64,000 nucleotides of DNA, from contig NZ_RKIC01000009.1 in assembly GCF_003755185.1 (NCBI RefSeq), positions 744,001 to 808,000 on the forward strand, read 5' to 3'. The first letter of the stretch is position 1. Each line of letters opens with the position of its first letter. The stretch comes from Frigoribacterium sp. PhB24 (GTDB taxonomy: Bacteria; Actinomycetota; Actinomycetes; Actinomycetales; Microbacteriaceae). Below are positions 47,097-57,061 of this stretch, in pieces. The notes below the pieces were generated by a model that ran no database searches, was not told where the DNA came from, and saw nothing but the letters and a program-made list of their open reading frames with translations. The position numbers were made by a program, and so were the translations under genes.

Positions 47097-47992
47097 GAGC
47101 ACACCACGGTGCGGGCCGTGCTGGTCGAGTGCTGACCGAACGTGACGTAGCCGCTCGACACGACGGTCGACGTGGCCTGCCCGGCCTGGTCGAGGACCAC
47201 GACCCGGGTCAGCACGCGCCCGTCGGGGGCGACGTCCTTGCTGATGTCCGCGGCGTCGAGCTGGAAGTAGCCGTTGTACCCCTGGTCGGGATCGGTCACG
47301 AGGGTGCCGTTGATGCTCAGGCCGTAGTAGGTGTCGAGGGGACGGCTGGCCTTGTCGTAGCGGATGGTCACGTACCAGGTGCCGTTGTCGGTGCAGTAGA
47401 CGGGCGGGAGCGAGTCGGCGGTGTTCTGCGAGAAGCCGGCCGAGCTGCGAGCGATCCACGAGCCGGCGGCGACCGTCGTCGTGAGGCTGGGATTGACGGT
47501 GGCGGACGCCGGAGCGTTGACCGTCGGCGTCGTCCGGTAGCACCACGAGGCCGACCCGCCCGCCGGCAGCGTGACCGACGGGGGTGTGGGCGGTGAGGCC
47601 CAGGTGCCGGTCAGGGCGTTCGAGGGGGCGGTCGCGGCCGCCGTGCAGGCCGCGGTCGAGCCGACCGGCCACGTGACGACCGAGACCTCCGAGAGCAGGG
47701 TGGTCGAGGCCTGGGTGTTCGTCGGGGCCGTCGAGGCCTGGATCGTCCCCGTGGCCGCCACGTTGCTCGTGTTGCGCAGGGTCACGGGCGCCGTGACCGA
47801 CGCCGACCGACTCGCGTACGTCGTCCCGAGACCCGAGGCACCGTCGACGGACGTCGACAGCGTGCCGAGGGTGGCCGTCTGGCCGAACGACTGCGAGGCG
47901 TTCCACAGGGCCCAGCTCGTGCCGGTGCCGGTGCCGACGAGCAGCACGACGAGTCCCACGACGAGCGCGACCCGGAGGCGTGCGGCCTTCAC
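47093..47992 (-). CDS. Alternate-signal exported protein, 299 aa (second SipW operon)
   Basis: Basic start VKAARLR, hydrophobic VALVVGLVVLLVGTGTGTSW and ALWNASQSFG make the SipW-type signal. The mature part is Thr/Ser/Ala-rich. Around residues 55-80 it has VTLRNTSNVAATG, and toward the C-terminus a separate domain with PPVYCTDNGTWYVTIRYDKASRPLDTYYGLSINGTLV. Cysteines are few and paired. It is probably a surface or fibre component; it is larger than its two sister proteins. GTG 47992 overlaps the upstream stop as GTGA. Confidence 0.78.
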   Translation of the reverse strand: MKAARLRVALVVGLVVLLVGTGTGTSWALWNASQSFGQTATLGTLSTSVDGASGLGTTYASRSASVTAPVTLRNTSNVAATGTIQASTAPTNTQASTTLLSEVSVVTWPVGSTAACTAAATAPSNALTGTWASPPTPPSVTLPAGGSASWCYRTTPTVNAPASATVNPSLTTTVAAGSWIARSSAGFSQNTADSLPPVYCTDNGTWYVTIRYDKASRPLDTYYGLSINGTLVTDPDQGYNGYFQLDAADISKDVAPDGRVLTRVVVLDQAGQATSTVVSSGYVTFGQHSTSTARTVVCS

Positions 47993-48606
47993 GACGTCAC
48001 CTGCGTCCCCGACACGGTGATCGTCAGGTCGGCGACCGAGCCCGACGTGGCCGCGGGGGCGTCCGGATCGAGGGCGAGGACGAGACACGCGAGGGCCGAG
48101 ATGCCCGAGGGGAGCGTGAAGTACCCCGAGCCGGTGTCGAAGGCGGCCGGCCGGGCCGAGTACCCGCCGGTGGTCGTCGCCGTGCAGTCCGAGGCCGACG
48201 AGACCGGCGTGATGCGCAGCGTCAGTTCGTCGAGCGAGCCCGCGCCGGTACCCGACTCGCCGGACGACGTCCTGGTCGTGGTGACGGCCACCCTCATCGA
48301 CAGCGGGACGTCGCCGCCGTTCGTCACCGAGAAGGTGGTCGCGGTCGCCTGCCCGGGGGCGAGCGGCGTGCCGAGGTTCGGCTGCCCGGAGATCGAGAGC
48401 GCGGCCGTCCCCGACCTCACGACCTGGGCGTTCGAGGTCGAGGACGTGTTCCACAGCGCGTACGTGCCGCCCGTCGCCACGAGGGCGACGGTGACGGCAC
48501 CGGCCACGACGGCCGTCCCCGCCCAGAGCGAACGCAGCGGACGCCGGGACGAGGAGGCGCGCTCGGTCGAGCGGTGACGCGCGCGTCCGCGGGACGGTCC
48601 GGGCAA
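47989..48606 (-). CDS. Alternate-signal exported protein, 205 aa (second SipW operon)
   Basis: An Arg/Ser-rich N-terminus, hydrophobic LWAGTAVVAGAVTVALVATGG and TYALWNTSSTSNA form the alternate signal. The mature domain of about 140 aa has FSVTNGGDVPLSMRVAVT, like the TasA/camelysin fold, and two cysteines (SDCTATT, ALACLV). The start is taken as TTG 48606 because GGGGTGAG lies 7 nt before it and no ATG or GTG is in place; this is inference. An AGGAGGCGCG copy (48552-48561) encodes ERASS in the N-terminal tail. Confidence 0.75.
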   Translation of the reverse strand: MPGPSRGRARHRSTERASSSRRPLRSLWAGTAVVAGAVTVALVATGGTYALWNTSSTSNAQVVRSGTAALSISGQPNLGTPLAPGQATATTFSVTNGGDVPLSMRVAVTTTRTSSGESGTGAGSLDELTLRITPVSSASDCTATTTGGYSARPAAFDTGSGYFTLPSGISALACLVLALDPDAPAATSGSVADLTITVSGTQVTS

Positions 48607-48730
48607 CGTCTCACCCCCTGGTGGTCGGTCGTGCGATGCGGTGGCCCGGATCGATGCCGCTGGTCGGGCGGGTCGGTCGGGAGGTGGCGACCGGACCGCG
48701 TCGGGTGCGGTCCGGTCGCCGGTCGGTGGC

Positions 48731-48765
48731 GCGGGTGCGGCGGCCGTCCGGCCGGCGGCACCCGC
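48731..48765 (-). terminator. Hairpin directly after the first substrate gene, possible attenuator
   Basis: GCGGGTGC (48731-48738) pairs with GCACCCGC (48758-48765); CGGCC and GGCCG extend the stem inside. The structure begins at the last base of the stop codon of the 192-aa gene and precedes the rest of the operon by about 125 nt. Partial termination here would make far more of the first subunit than of later products. Confidence 0.55.
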
Positions 48766-49343
48766 TACGCGATGGGGCGCTGCTTGAGCGTGAAGGTCAG
48801 CTTGCTCAGGTCGAGCGTGCCGCCCTGGCTGGCGGCGTCGCTCACCGCCGAGGGCAGCTCGACGACGAAGGTCAGGACGGCCGAGGTGCTCCCGGCGGTG
48901 ACGGGCGCGACGACGTAGCTGCCGGCCGTCCCCCCCGCGGTGACGCCGGACGGCAGGGTGGTGTTGCCGGCGGCCGTCGAGACGGTCAGCGCGTTCTTCA
49001 CGTACGACGTGAGGCTGCCGGTGACCGAGGCCGCGTCGTAGGTGAGGTCGGCACGCAGGTCGTTGCCCGAGGCGGCGATCGTGATCGGCTGCGTGAACTG
49101 CAGCTTGCTGCCGGGGACGATCTTGTAGGCGGCGAGCTGGGCGGCCGTCAGGGGCGCGCTCCGGCCGTTCGTGACGTCGGTCCAGCTCCCCGCCGACGCC
49201 TGGGTGAGCGAGAGGGTGCCCGAGGCGACGCTGGCGGCGTTGACCTCGGTGCTGGCGTTCCAGAGGGCGAAGGTCCCGGCGCCGCCGAGGAGAAGGGCGA
49301 TGCCGGCCGCACCGGCGACGGCACCCGTGACGAGCTTGTTCAT
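48765..49343 (-). CDS. Alternate-signal exported protein, 192 aa, likely major subunit (second SipW operon)
   Basis: MNKLVTGAVAGAAGIALLLGGAGTF followed by ALWNASTEVNAASVASGTL is a compact SipW-type signal. The mature domain of about 160 aa is Thr/Ala/Val-rich, free of cysteine, with LQFTQPITIAASGNDLRADLTYDAASV and a C-terminal strand LDLSKLTFTLKQ. Size, composition and lack of cysteine resemble TasA/camelysin-type fibre subunits. The ATG follows AGGACCCCC, a weak ribosome binding site. It is first in its operon and is followed at once by a hairpin, so it is probably made in excess. Confidence 0.82.
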   Translation of the reverse strand: MNKLVTGAVAGAAGIALLLGGAGTFALWNASTEVNAASVASGTLSLTQASAGSWTDVTNGRSAPLTAAQLAAYKIVPGSKLQFTQPITIAASGNDLRADLTYDAASVTGSLTSYVKNALTVSTAAGNTTLPSGVTAGGTAGSYVVAPVTAGSTSAVLTFVVELPSAVSDAASQGGTLDLSKLTFTLKQRPIA

Positions 49344-49742
49344 GGGGGTCCTGTTCCGCGCGCCGAGGCGCGCTCGAGCACCGCCGTGCGCCGTCGGTCG
49401 GGTCGACGTCGGGTGGCACACGGCGTTGCAGGGCTGTCGGCTCCGGGTCGGGCGGCCGATCGGTGTCGTCGGGCGCCGGGCTCTCGAGGAGTTCGGGTTC
49501 TTCGGGCGGGCAGGCCGCGACGACAGATCCGACATTACGCGGTCCCCCAAAGCGCCGACAGGAAATCCATGCCGATGCATGCACCCAGTTGGGGGGACAA
49601 ACCGTACCGCGACGTCTGTCGGCGACAGGGCGGACACCTTTTTGTACCCCGAAGCGTCCGTTCCGCACCCCGATCCACCGTCGCCGCCCCGAGGTGGGTC
49701 CGGGTCGGGACCGGGCGGGCCAGACCGGGTACGGTCGACAGC
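49344..49742. promoter_or_regulatory. Divergent control region: second SipW operon and glgE
   Basis: No gene is seen in these 399 bp. GGTCCCCCAA (49541-49550) and TTGGGGGGAC (49589-49598) form an inverted repeat with one extra G, centred near CATGCATG-like sequence, a candidate operator. On the minus strand TGTCGG and TAATGT (49537-49532) are 17 nt apart and may be the promoter of the SipW operon, with a leader of about 190 nt. A T-run (TTTTTG) lies at about 49641-49646. Confidence 0.35.
49730..49735 (+). promoter_or_regulatory. -10 box for a leaderless glgE transcript
   Basis: TACGGT (TAnnnT) ends 7 nt before the glgE GTG with no ribosome binding site between, matching the arrangement at fic, glgX and the CSD-DUF1294 gene. 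Confidence 0.4.
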
Positions 49743-51743
<2,001 letters not shown>

Positions 51744-51753
51744 GAGCGACCCG

Positions 51754-53934
51754 ATGACCACCACTCCCCCGACCGGACCCGACACGACCTTCGCTCTCGG
51801 CGACGACGAGGTCTACGCGGCTGCCACCGGCACCCACGGGCACCCGCACGCCGTCCTCGGCGCGCACCCCCGCGGCGGCCGCACCGCCGTCCGCGTCGTC
51901 CGACCGCTGGCCGACACGGTCACGGTGACCGGCGCCTCCGGGTCCTCGTTCGCGCTCGAGCACGTGGCCCACGGCCTCTGGCAGGGCGTCACCAGCGAGC
52001 CCCTCGACGCGTACACGGTCGAGGCGACCTACCAAGGAGGCGCGGCCTGGGTCTCCGACGACCCCTACCGCTTCGCCCCCACCGTCACCGAGTTCGACCT
52101 GTACCTGTTCGGCGAGGGGCGCCACGAGCAGCTCTGGAAGATGCTCGGCAGCCACGTGCGCGAGCACGAGGGCGTCACCGGCACCTCCTTCGCGGTCTGG
52201 GCCCCGCACGCCCGCGCCGTCCGTGTGAAGGGCGACCTCAACGGCTGGAACGGCGAACGGCACGCGATGCGCCGCCTCGACGGCAACGGCGTCTGGGAGC
52301 TCTTCGTGCCCGGCACCACGGACGGCATCTACAAGTACGAGATCCTCACGCCCGACGACGTCTGGGTCGACCGCGCGGACCCGATGGCGCGGACCTCCGA
52401 GGTGCCGCCGCTGACCGGTTCGGTCATCACGAAGGCCGGTCACGCCTGGGCCGACGACGCCTGGATGACCTCCCGCGGCGAGAACGACGTCCACGCGGGC
52501 CCGATGAGCGTCTACGAGTTGCACGTGGGCTCGTGGCGACCCGGCCTCGGCTACCGCGAGCTGGCCGACCAGCTGATCGAGTACGTCGGCGACCTGGGTT
52601 TCACCCACGTCGAGTTCATGCCGCTCGCCGAGCACCCCTTCGGTGGCTCGTGGGGCTACCAGGTCACGGGCTACTACGCGGTGACCAGCCGGTTCGGCAG
52701 CCCCGACGACCTGCGTTACCTGATCGACCGGCTGCACCAGGCCGGCATCGGCGTGATCATGGACTGGGTGCCCGGGCACTTCCCGAAGGACGAGTGGGCC
52801 CTGGCGAAGTTCGACGGTCGTGCCGTCTACGAGCACTCGGACCCACGCCGCGGCGAGCAGCCCGACTGGGGCACGCTGGTGTTCAACTTCGGCGACTCGC
52901 AGGTGCGCAACTTCCTCGTCTCGAACGCGCTCTACTGGCTCGAGGAGTTCCACATCGACGGGCTGCGCGTCGACGCGGTCGCCTCGATGCTCTACCTCGA
53001 CTACAGCCGCAACGAGGGCGAGTGGCTGCCCAACGAGTTCGGCGGGCGCGAGAACCTCGAGGCGATCAGCTTCTTGCAAGAGGCCAACGCGACGGCCTAC
53101 AAGCGCCACCCCGGCATCGTCATGATCGCCGAAGAGAGCACCAGCTGGCCCGGCGTCACGCGTCCGACGAGCGAGGGCGGCCTCGGCTTCGGCCTCAAGT
53201 GGAACATGGGCTGGATGCACGACACCCTCGACTACGTCGAGAAGGACCCGCTCTACCGCGCCTACCACCATGGCGAGATCACCTTCTCGTTCGTGTACGC
53301 CTTCAGCGAGAACTTCATGCTGCCGATCAGCCACGACGAGGTCGTGCACGGCAAGGGGTCGCTGCTGGCCAAGATGCCCGGCGACCAGTGGCAGAAGCTC
53401 GCCAACCTGCGCGCCTACCTCGCCTACATGTGGGGTCACCCCGGCAAGCAGCTGCTGTTCATGGGCAGCGAGTTCGGCCAGCCCAGCGAGTGGAGCGAAG
53501 AGCGCGGACTCGACTGGTGGATCCTCGACCAGCCCGTCCACCAGGGGCTGCACGGGCTCGTGTCGCGCCTCAACGAGGTGTACCGCGACGAGCCGGCACT
53601 CTGGGCGCACGACTTCGACACCGACGGCTTCGAGTGGATCGAGGGCGGTGCCGCCGAGCACAGCGTCGTGGCGTTCCTCCGCAAGTCGGGCTCGGGCGAG
53701 TCGGTCGCCGTCCTGGCGAACTTCTCGGGCCAGCCCGTGCGGATGCGCTTCGGTCTGCCCGAGGCGGGCCGGTGGGACGAGATCCTCAACACCGACGCCG
53801 AGGTCTACGGCGGCTCGGGCGTGGGCAACTTCGGCGGCGTGACCGCGACCGACGAGCCGTGGGCGGGCCGCCCCGCCGCGGCCGACGTTCAGCTGCCGCC
53901 GCTCGGCGTCGTCTGGCTCAAGTTGCGCCGCTGA
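51754..53934 (+). CDS. glgB: 1,4-alpha-glucan branching enzyme GlgB
   Basis: 726 aa. Two CBM48-like N-terminal domains (HPHAVLGAHPRGGRTAVRVVRP and SFAVWAPHARAVRVKGDLNGWNG) precede the GH13 barrel with MSVYELHVGSWRPG. The nucleophile is Asp407 (DGLRVDAVASMLYLDYSR), the acid Glu460 (MIAEESTSWPGVT), and ISHDEVVHGKGSL follows. It makes the alpha-1,6 branches. Start at ATG 51754 behind TAGGAG, which overlaps the glgE stop codon. An AGGAGGCGCG copy (52035-52044) lies in the first CBM region (QGGAAW). Confidence 0.94.
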   Translation: MTTTPPTGPDTTFALGDDEVYAAATGTHGHPHAVLGAHPRGGRTAVRVVRPLADTVTVTGASGSSFALEHVAHGLWQGVTSEPLDAYTVEATYQGGAAWVSDDPYRFAPTVTEFDLYLFGEGRHEQLWKMLGSHVREHEGVTGTSFAVWAPHARAVRVKGDLNGWNGERHAMRRLDGNGVWELFVPGTTDGIYKYEILTPDDVWVDRADPMARTSEVPPLTGSVITKAGHAWADDAWMTSRGENDVHAGPMSVYELHVGSWRPGLGYRELADQLIEYVGDLGFTHVEFMPLAEHPFGGSWGYQVTGYYAVTSRFGSPDDLRYLIDRLHQAGIGVIMDWVPGHFPKDEWALAKFDGRAVYEHSDPRRGEQPDWGTLVFNFGDSQVRNFLVSNALYWLEEFHIDGLRVDAVASMLYLDYSRNEGEWLPNEFGGRENLEAISFLQEANATAYKRHPGIVMIAEESTSWPGVTRPTSEGGLGFGLKWNMGWMHDTLDYVEKDPLYRAYHHGEITFSFVYAFSENFMLPISHDEVVHGKGSLLAKMPGDQWQKLANLRAYLAYMWGHPGKQLLFMGSEFGQPSEWSEERGLDWWILDQPVHQGLHGLVSRLNEVYRDEPALWAHDFDTDGFEWIEGGAAEHSVVAFLRKSGSGESVAVLANFSGQPVRMRFGLPEAGRWDEILNTDAEVYGGSGVGNFGGVTATDEPWAGRPAAADVQLPPLGVVWLKLRR

Positions 53935-53956
53935 CCCGGCGCCGCTCCGACGACGG

Positions 53957-53988
53957 AACCCCCGCGACCCTTCTGGGTCGCGGGGGTT
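53957..53988. terminator. Bidirectional hairpin between glgB and the CnoX-like gene
   Basis: AACCCCCGCGACCC (53957-53970) pairs with 53975-53988 across a TTCT loop, and CGACGG/CCGTCG extends the base. It lies between convergent genes, so it can end both transcripts. A copy of AGGAGGCGCG follows at 54002-54011. Confidence 0.8.
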
Positions 53989-54013
53989 CTGCCGTCGGTG
54001 CAGGAGGCGCGGC

Positions 54014-55021
54014 TCAGTACAACAGCATCGCCAGACGACGGCGGGCGGTCGCCACGCGAGGGTCGTCGACCCCGACGATCTCGAAGTACTCGAGGAGGCG
54101 CGCCCGGGCGGCGTCGCGGCCCTGCGGATCGAGTGACGGGAAGACGGTCAGCACACGGTCGAACGCGTCGTCGATGTGCCCGCCGCTGAGGTCGAGGTCG
54201 GCCACGTCGAGCTGGGCGTCGAGATCGGTGGGCGCGGCCGCGGCCGTCGCACGGACGTCGGCCAGCGACGCGCCCTGCAGCCGCTCGAGCAACGACACCT
54301 GGGCGAGCCCCGCCACGGCGAGCTGGTCGCGTGGGTCTTGGGCGATGGCGGTCTTGTAGGCCGTGATCGCCGCGGCGTAGTCGCCCCGGTCGATCGCGTC
54401 GTAGGCGTCCTGGTGGTGCGGGGGCAGCGGCTCCGGCTCGGGCTCGACGTCGTCGGTCTCGACGGCGGGGGCGCCGTCGACCACCGCCGTGCCGGTGACG
54501 CCGTTCTGAGCGGCGAGCTCGAGCACCTGCTCGAACACGTCGCGCACCTGGGCTTCGGGCAGGGCCCCGACGAAGAGCTGGACGGGACGACCGCCGATGA
54601 CGGCGGCCACCGCGGGGATCGACTGGGCCTGGAAGGCCTGGGTCAGCTGCGGGTTGGCGTCGACGTCGACCTTGACGAGCAGGAGACGGCCGGCGTACTC
54701 GCCGACCAGCTTGTCGAGGACGGGCGAGAGCTGCTTGCACGGGCCACACCACTCCGCCCAGAGGTCGACGATCACCGGGACGGTGTTGCTGATCTCGAGC
54801 ACCTGCGTGAAGGTCTCGTCGGTCGCGTCGAGCACGAGGCCCGGCACCGCGATCTGGCCGGCGGCCGCGGCCGGGGCGGCCCCCGCGCCTCCTGCGGTCG
54901 CGCCGTCGGCAGACGGCCCACCGGACGGGCCGGCCGGCGCGGGTGCCGGTGCGCGGTTGACCAGCGACGAGAGGTCCACGGCGCCGCGAAGGCCGGCGGG
55001 GACGGGAGGAAGGTTGGTCAT
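54014..55021 (-). CDS. Thioredoxin-TPR protein, CnoX/YbbN-like
   Basis: 335 aa. A Pro/Ala/Gly-rich N-terminal tail (to about residue 58, carrying an AGGAGGCGCG-type copy at 54884-54893) is followed by a thioredoxin fold with active-site Cys92 and Cys95 (WAEWCGPCKQLSP) and SIPAVAAVIGGRPVQLFVGALPE. The C-terminal third is TPR-like helices (AYDAIDRGDYAAAITAYKTAIAQDP), as in CnoX chaperedoxins, which protect proteins during oxidative stress. Unlike the E. coli protein, it keeps both cysteines. ATG 55021 overlaps the preceding stop (ATGA). Another repeat copy (54093-54102) encodes residues near the C-terminus (ARARLLEY). Confidence 0.9.
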   Translation of the reverse strand: MTNLPPVPAGLRGAVDLSSLVNRAPAPAPAGPSGGPSADGATAGGAGAAPAAAAGQIAVPGLVLDATDETFTQVLEISNTVPVIVDLWAEWCGPCKQLSPVLDKLVGEYAGRLLLVKVDVDANPQLTQAFQAQSIPAVAAVIGGRPVQLFVGALPEAQVRDVFEQVLELAAQNGVTGTAVVDGAPAVETDDVEPEPEPLPPHHQDAYDAIDRGDYAAAITAYKTAIAQDPRDQLAVAGLAQVSLLERLQGASLADVRATAAAAPTDLDAQLDVADLDLSGGHIDDAFDRVLTVFPSLDPQGRDAARARLLEYFEIVGVDDPRVATARRRLAMLLY

Positions 55022-56820
55022 GGCAGCTCCTTGGCAGAGGTGAGGGCCTGGCTGAAGCCGAGCAGGACGATGGGGTCGTCGCTGCCGACGGGCGGGACGG
55101 AGAACAGGAGCTCGACGCCGTAGGTCGCCTCGATGCCCTTCGACGACTCGTCGAGGCCCAGCAGGGTCTTGACGTTCCCCTCGGGGTTGACCTTGGCGCC
55201 CGTGGCCGTGGGCTTCACGGTCTCGATCTCGTTCAGCGCGACCGAGACGATGGCGCCGGCGTCGTTGGTCGCGAACGCGACCGGGGTCTCGTCGTCGGCC
55301 TGCGACGTGTAGTCGATCGAGGCGGTGGTCGGCAGGGCCGCGCGCTTGGCGTCCTTGTAGGTCTTGCCGATCTTCTCGCGCAGGGTGTCGCCGTCGGTCT
55401 GGAACTGCGCCGCGTACTGGCTCTCGTCGCCGTTGCGCAAGATGTCGCCGTAGGCCTCGGCCAGCTGGTCGGGCTGCAGCTTGAGCAGCTTGACGTCGGG
55501 CGAGAGCCGGGCGGCGCCGATCGACGCGGGTGCGACCGTCAACGGGGTCTGCGTCTGCAGGCTGACCGCGTACTCGACCTTGTACGGGTCGCGTGCCGTC
55601 TCTTGTTCGAGGGTGAGGGCGACGGGTGCGACGCTCGTGTCGGCGTCCTGGACGACGACGAACGCCGATCGCGGCCACGAGTCGGCCTGTTGCGGCAGCG
55701 TGAGCGTGACGGTGCCGGTCGGGATGGCCAGGGGTGCCGCGGCTGCGGCGTCCTTGGAACGGATCGTGTAGTTGGCCTGACGCTGTTCGAGGGCCGGGCC
55801 CGTGAAGCGGGTGGCGGCGAGGTCGGCGTTCAGCGAGGCGTCGGCCTCCGTCGCCGTCGCCGAGATGCGCTCGACGATGCGTTTCGCCTGGGCCACGCTG
55901 ATCACGGGGGGCTGCAAGGCGTTGCCCTGGTCGCCCGTCCCCGTGCCGTCGGTCGAGGTGGGCGTCGGGGTCGGGGTCGACGAGTCGGAACCCGCAGCCG
56001 GCGCCTGCTGCGGCCAGTAGTCGGCGGTGCACGCCGACAGGGCGAGCGACGAGACCAGCACGATCGGCGCCACGGCGACGAACCGACGGATGCCGCGGGC
56101 ACGACCCCGGCCGGGTGCCGGCGTCTCGGTGCCCCCGGCGTCGAGCGCCCTGATGGCCTTGCGGCCGGCCCGACGCGACAGTCGGGGTCGCTTCCCGTCG
56201 CCCGAGCGCCGACGCGGGCCGCGCGTGCGACGGTGGTGCAGGATCGCCCAGACGTACAAGCCGATGCCCACCAACAGGACCACGAGCCCGCCGACGATCA
56301 GCGGACCGGCCAGGGGCGTCGCGGTCGAGAGCGGCCAGGTGATGCGGAGGTCTGCCGGGGCGGGCTGCGTGCCGTCCGAGACGATCACGAGCGAGACGTC
56401 GTCGGGCGCGTCGAGCGAGAACGTGAGGTCGGCGCCGGTGAACTGGTCGAACCAGAGGTCGGAGTCGGTCGGGTCGGGCACCTCGGCGGTGTCACCGGCG
56501 ACCGTGCGGCTGACGAGCTCGCCGGCGGCCTGGTCGTACTCGACCTCGTTGTAGCTGGCGTCGCCCACCCAACCGAGCACGTCGGACGTACGACCGTAGG
56601 CGGCGAAAGCGGTGTCGCCGCCCGACACCGACACCGTCTGACGCCCGTCGTGGCCGTGCAACGCCGAAGCGGGGACCACCGTGACGGTCGCGTCGGAGTC
56701 GCTGGTGTCGACCTGGGACGACACGCTCGGCGGTGGTGCGAAGACGGTGCGTTGGGCGAAGCCCAACGCCACCATCACCGCCGCCAGGACGACGACGACG
56801 ACTGCGACGATGAAACGCAC
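55018..56820 (-). CDS. Multi-domain membrane protein with an internal lipobox-like segment
   Basis: 600 aa, unknown function. Membrane segment 1 is at about residues 3-24, followed by an outer domain of about 130 aa (HGHDGRQTVSVSGGDTAFAAYG). Segment 2 (PLIVGGLVVLLVGIGLYVWAIL) is near 170-195. A strongly basic cytoplasmic stretch leads to a third hydrophobic segment RFVAVAPIVLVSSLALSAC, whose end looks like a lipobox (LSAC), then a Thr/Pro linker and a C-terminal domain of about 290 aa starting QPPVISVAQAKRIVERISATA. It looks like a membrane protein joined to a lipoprotein. GTG 56820 is chosen for its GGAGGGAG ribosome binding site; an ATG 24 bp upstream is the alternative. It is coupled to the CnoX-like gene. 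Confidence 0.7.
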   Translation of the reverse strand: MRFIVAVVVVVLAAVMVALGFAQRTVFAPPPSVSSQVDTSDSDATVTVVPASALHGHDGRQTVSVSGGDTAFAAYGRTSDVLGWVGDASYNEVEYDQAAGELVSRTVAGDTAEVPDPTDSDLWFDQFTGADLTFSLDAPDDVSLVIVSDGTQPAPADLRITWPLSTATPLAGPLIVGGLVVLLVGIGLYVWAILHHRRTRGPRRRSGDGKRPRLSRRAGRKAIRALDAGGTETPAPGRGRARGIRRFVAVAPIVLVSSLALSACTADYWPQQAPAAGSDSSTPTPTPTSTDGTGTGDQGNALQPPVISVAQAKRIVERISATATEADASLNADLAATRFTGPALEQRQANYTIRSKDAAAAAPLAIPTGTVTLTLPQQADSWPRSAFVVVQDADTSVAPVALTLEQETARDPYKVEYAVSLQTQTPLTVAPASIGAARLSPDVKLLKLQPDQLAEAYGDILRNGDESQYAAQFQTDGDTLREKIGKTYKDAKRAALPTTASIDYTSQADDETPVAFATNDAGAIVSVALNEIETVKPTATGAKVNPEGNVKTLLGLDESSKGIEATYGVELLFSVPPVGSDDPIVLLGFSQALTSAKELP

Positions 56821-57061
56821 GTTTCTCTCCCTCCGAGCCACCATCCCGGTCGGGGCGCCAGGAACCGTCGTGGTCGACGACGGGCCTCGCACGAGCCTGG
56901 CCAGGGGGCCGGGCGCGGCAGCAGAATTTAAGACGGCTCAGCGTATCCGACGAGGCTGAGAGGCACCTAACCCGTGGATCGGCGTCCGCCGAGGAGCTCC
57001 CACTAGCATCGTGACGCGGACCGCGCTCCCCTGGTCCGACCCCTGCACCGAAGGAGACACC
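56821..57061. promoter_or_regulatory. Divergent promoter region
   Basis: A 241-bp gap between divergent genes. An A/T-rich stretch near 56925-56955 (GAATTTAAGACGG, GCGTATCCGACG) is the likely promoter area for one or both genes. TTAAAT on the minus strand is a possible -10 for the membrane protein gene. No gene is seen. Confidence 0.3.
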
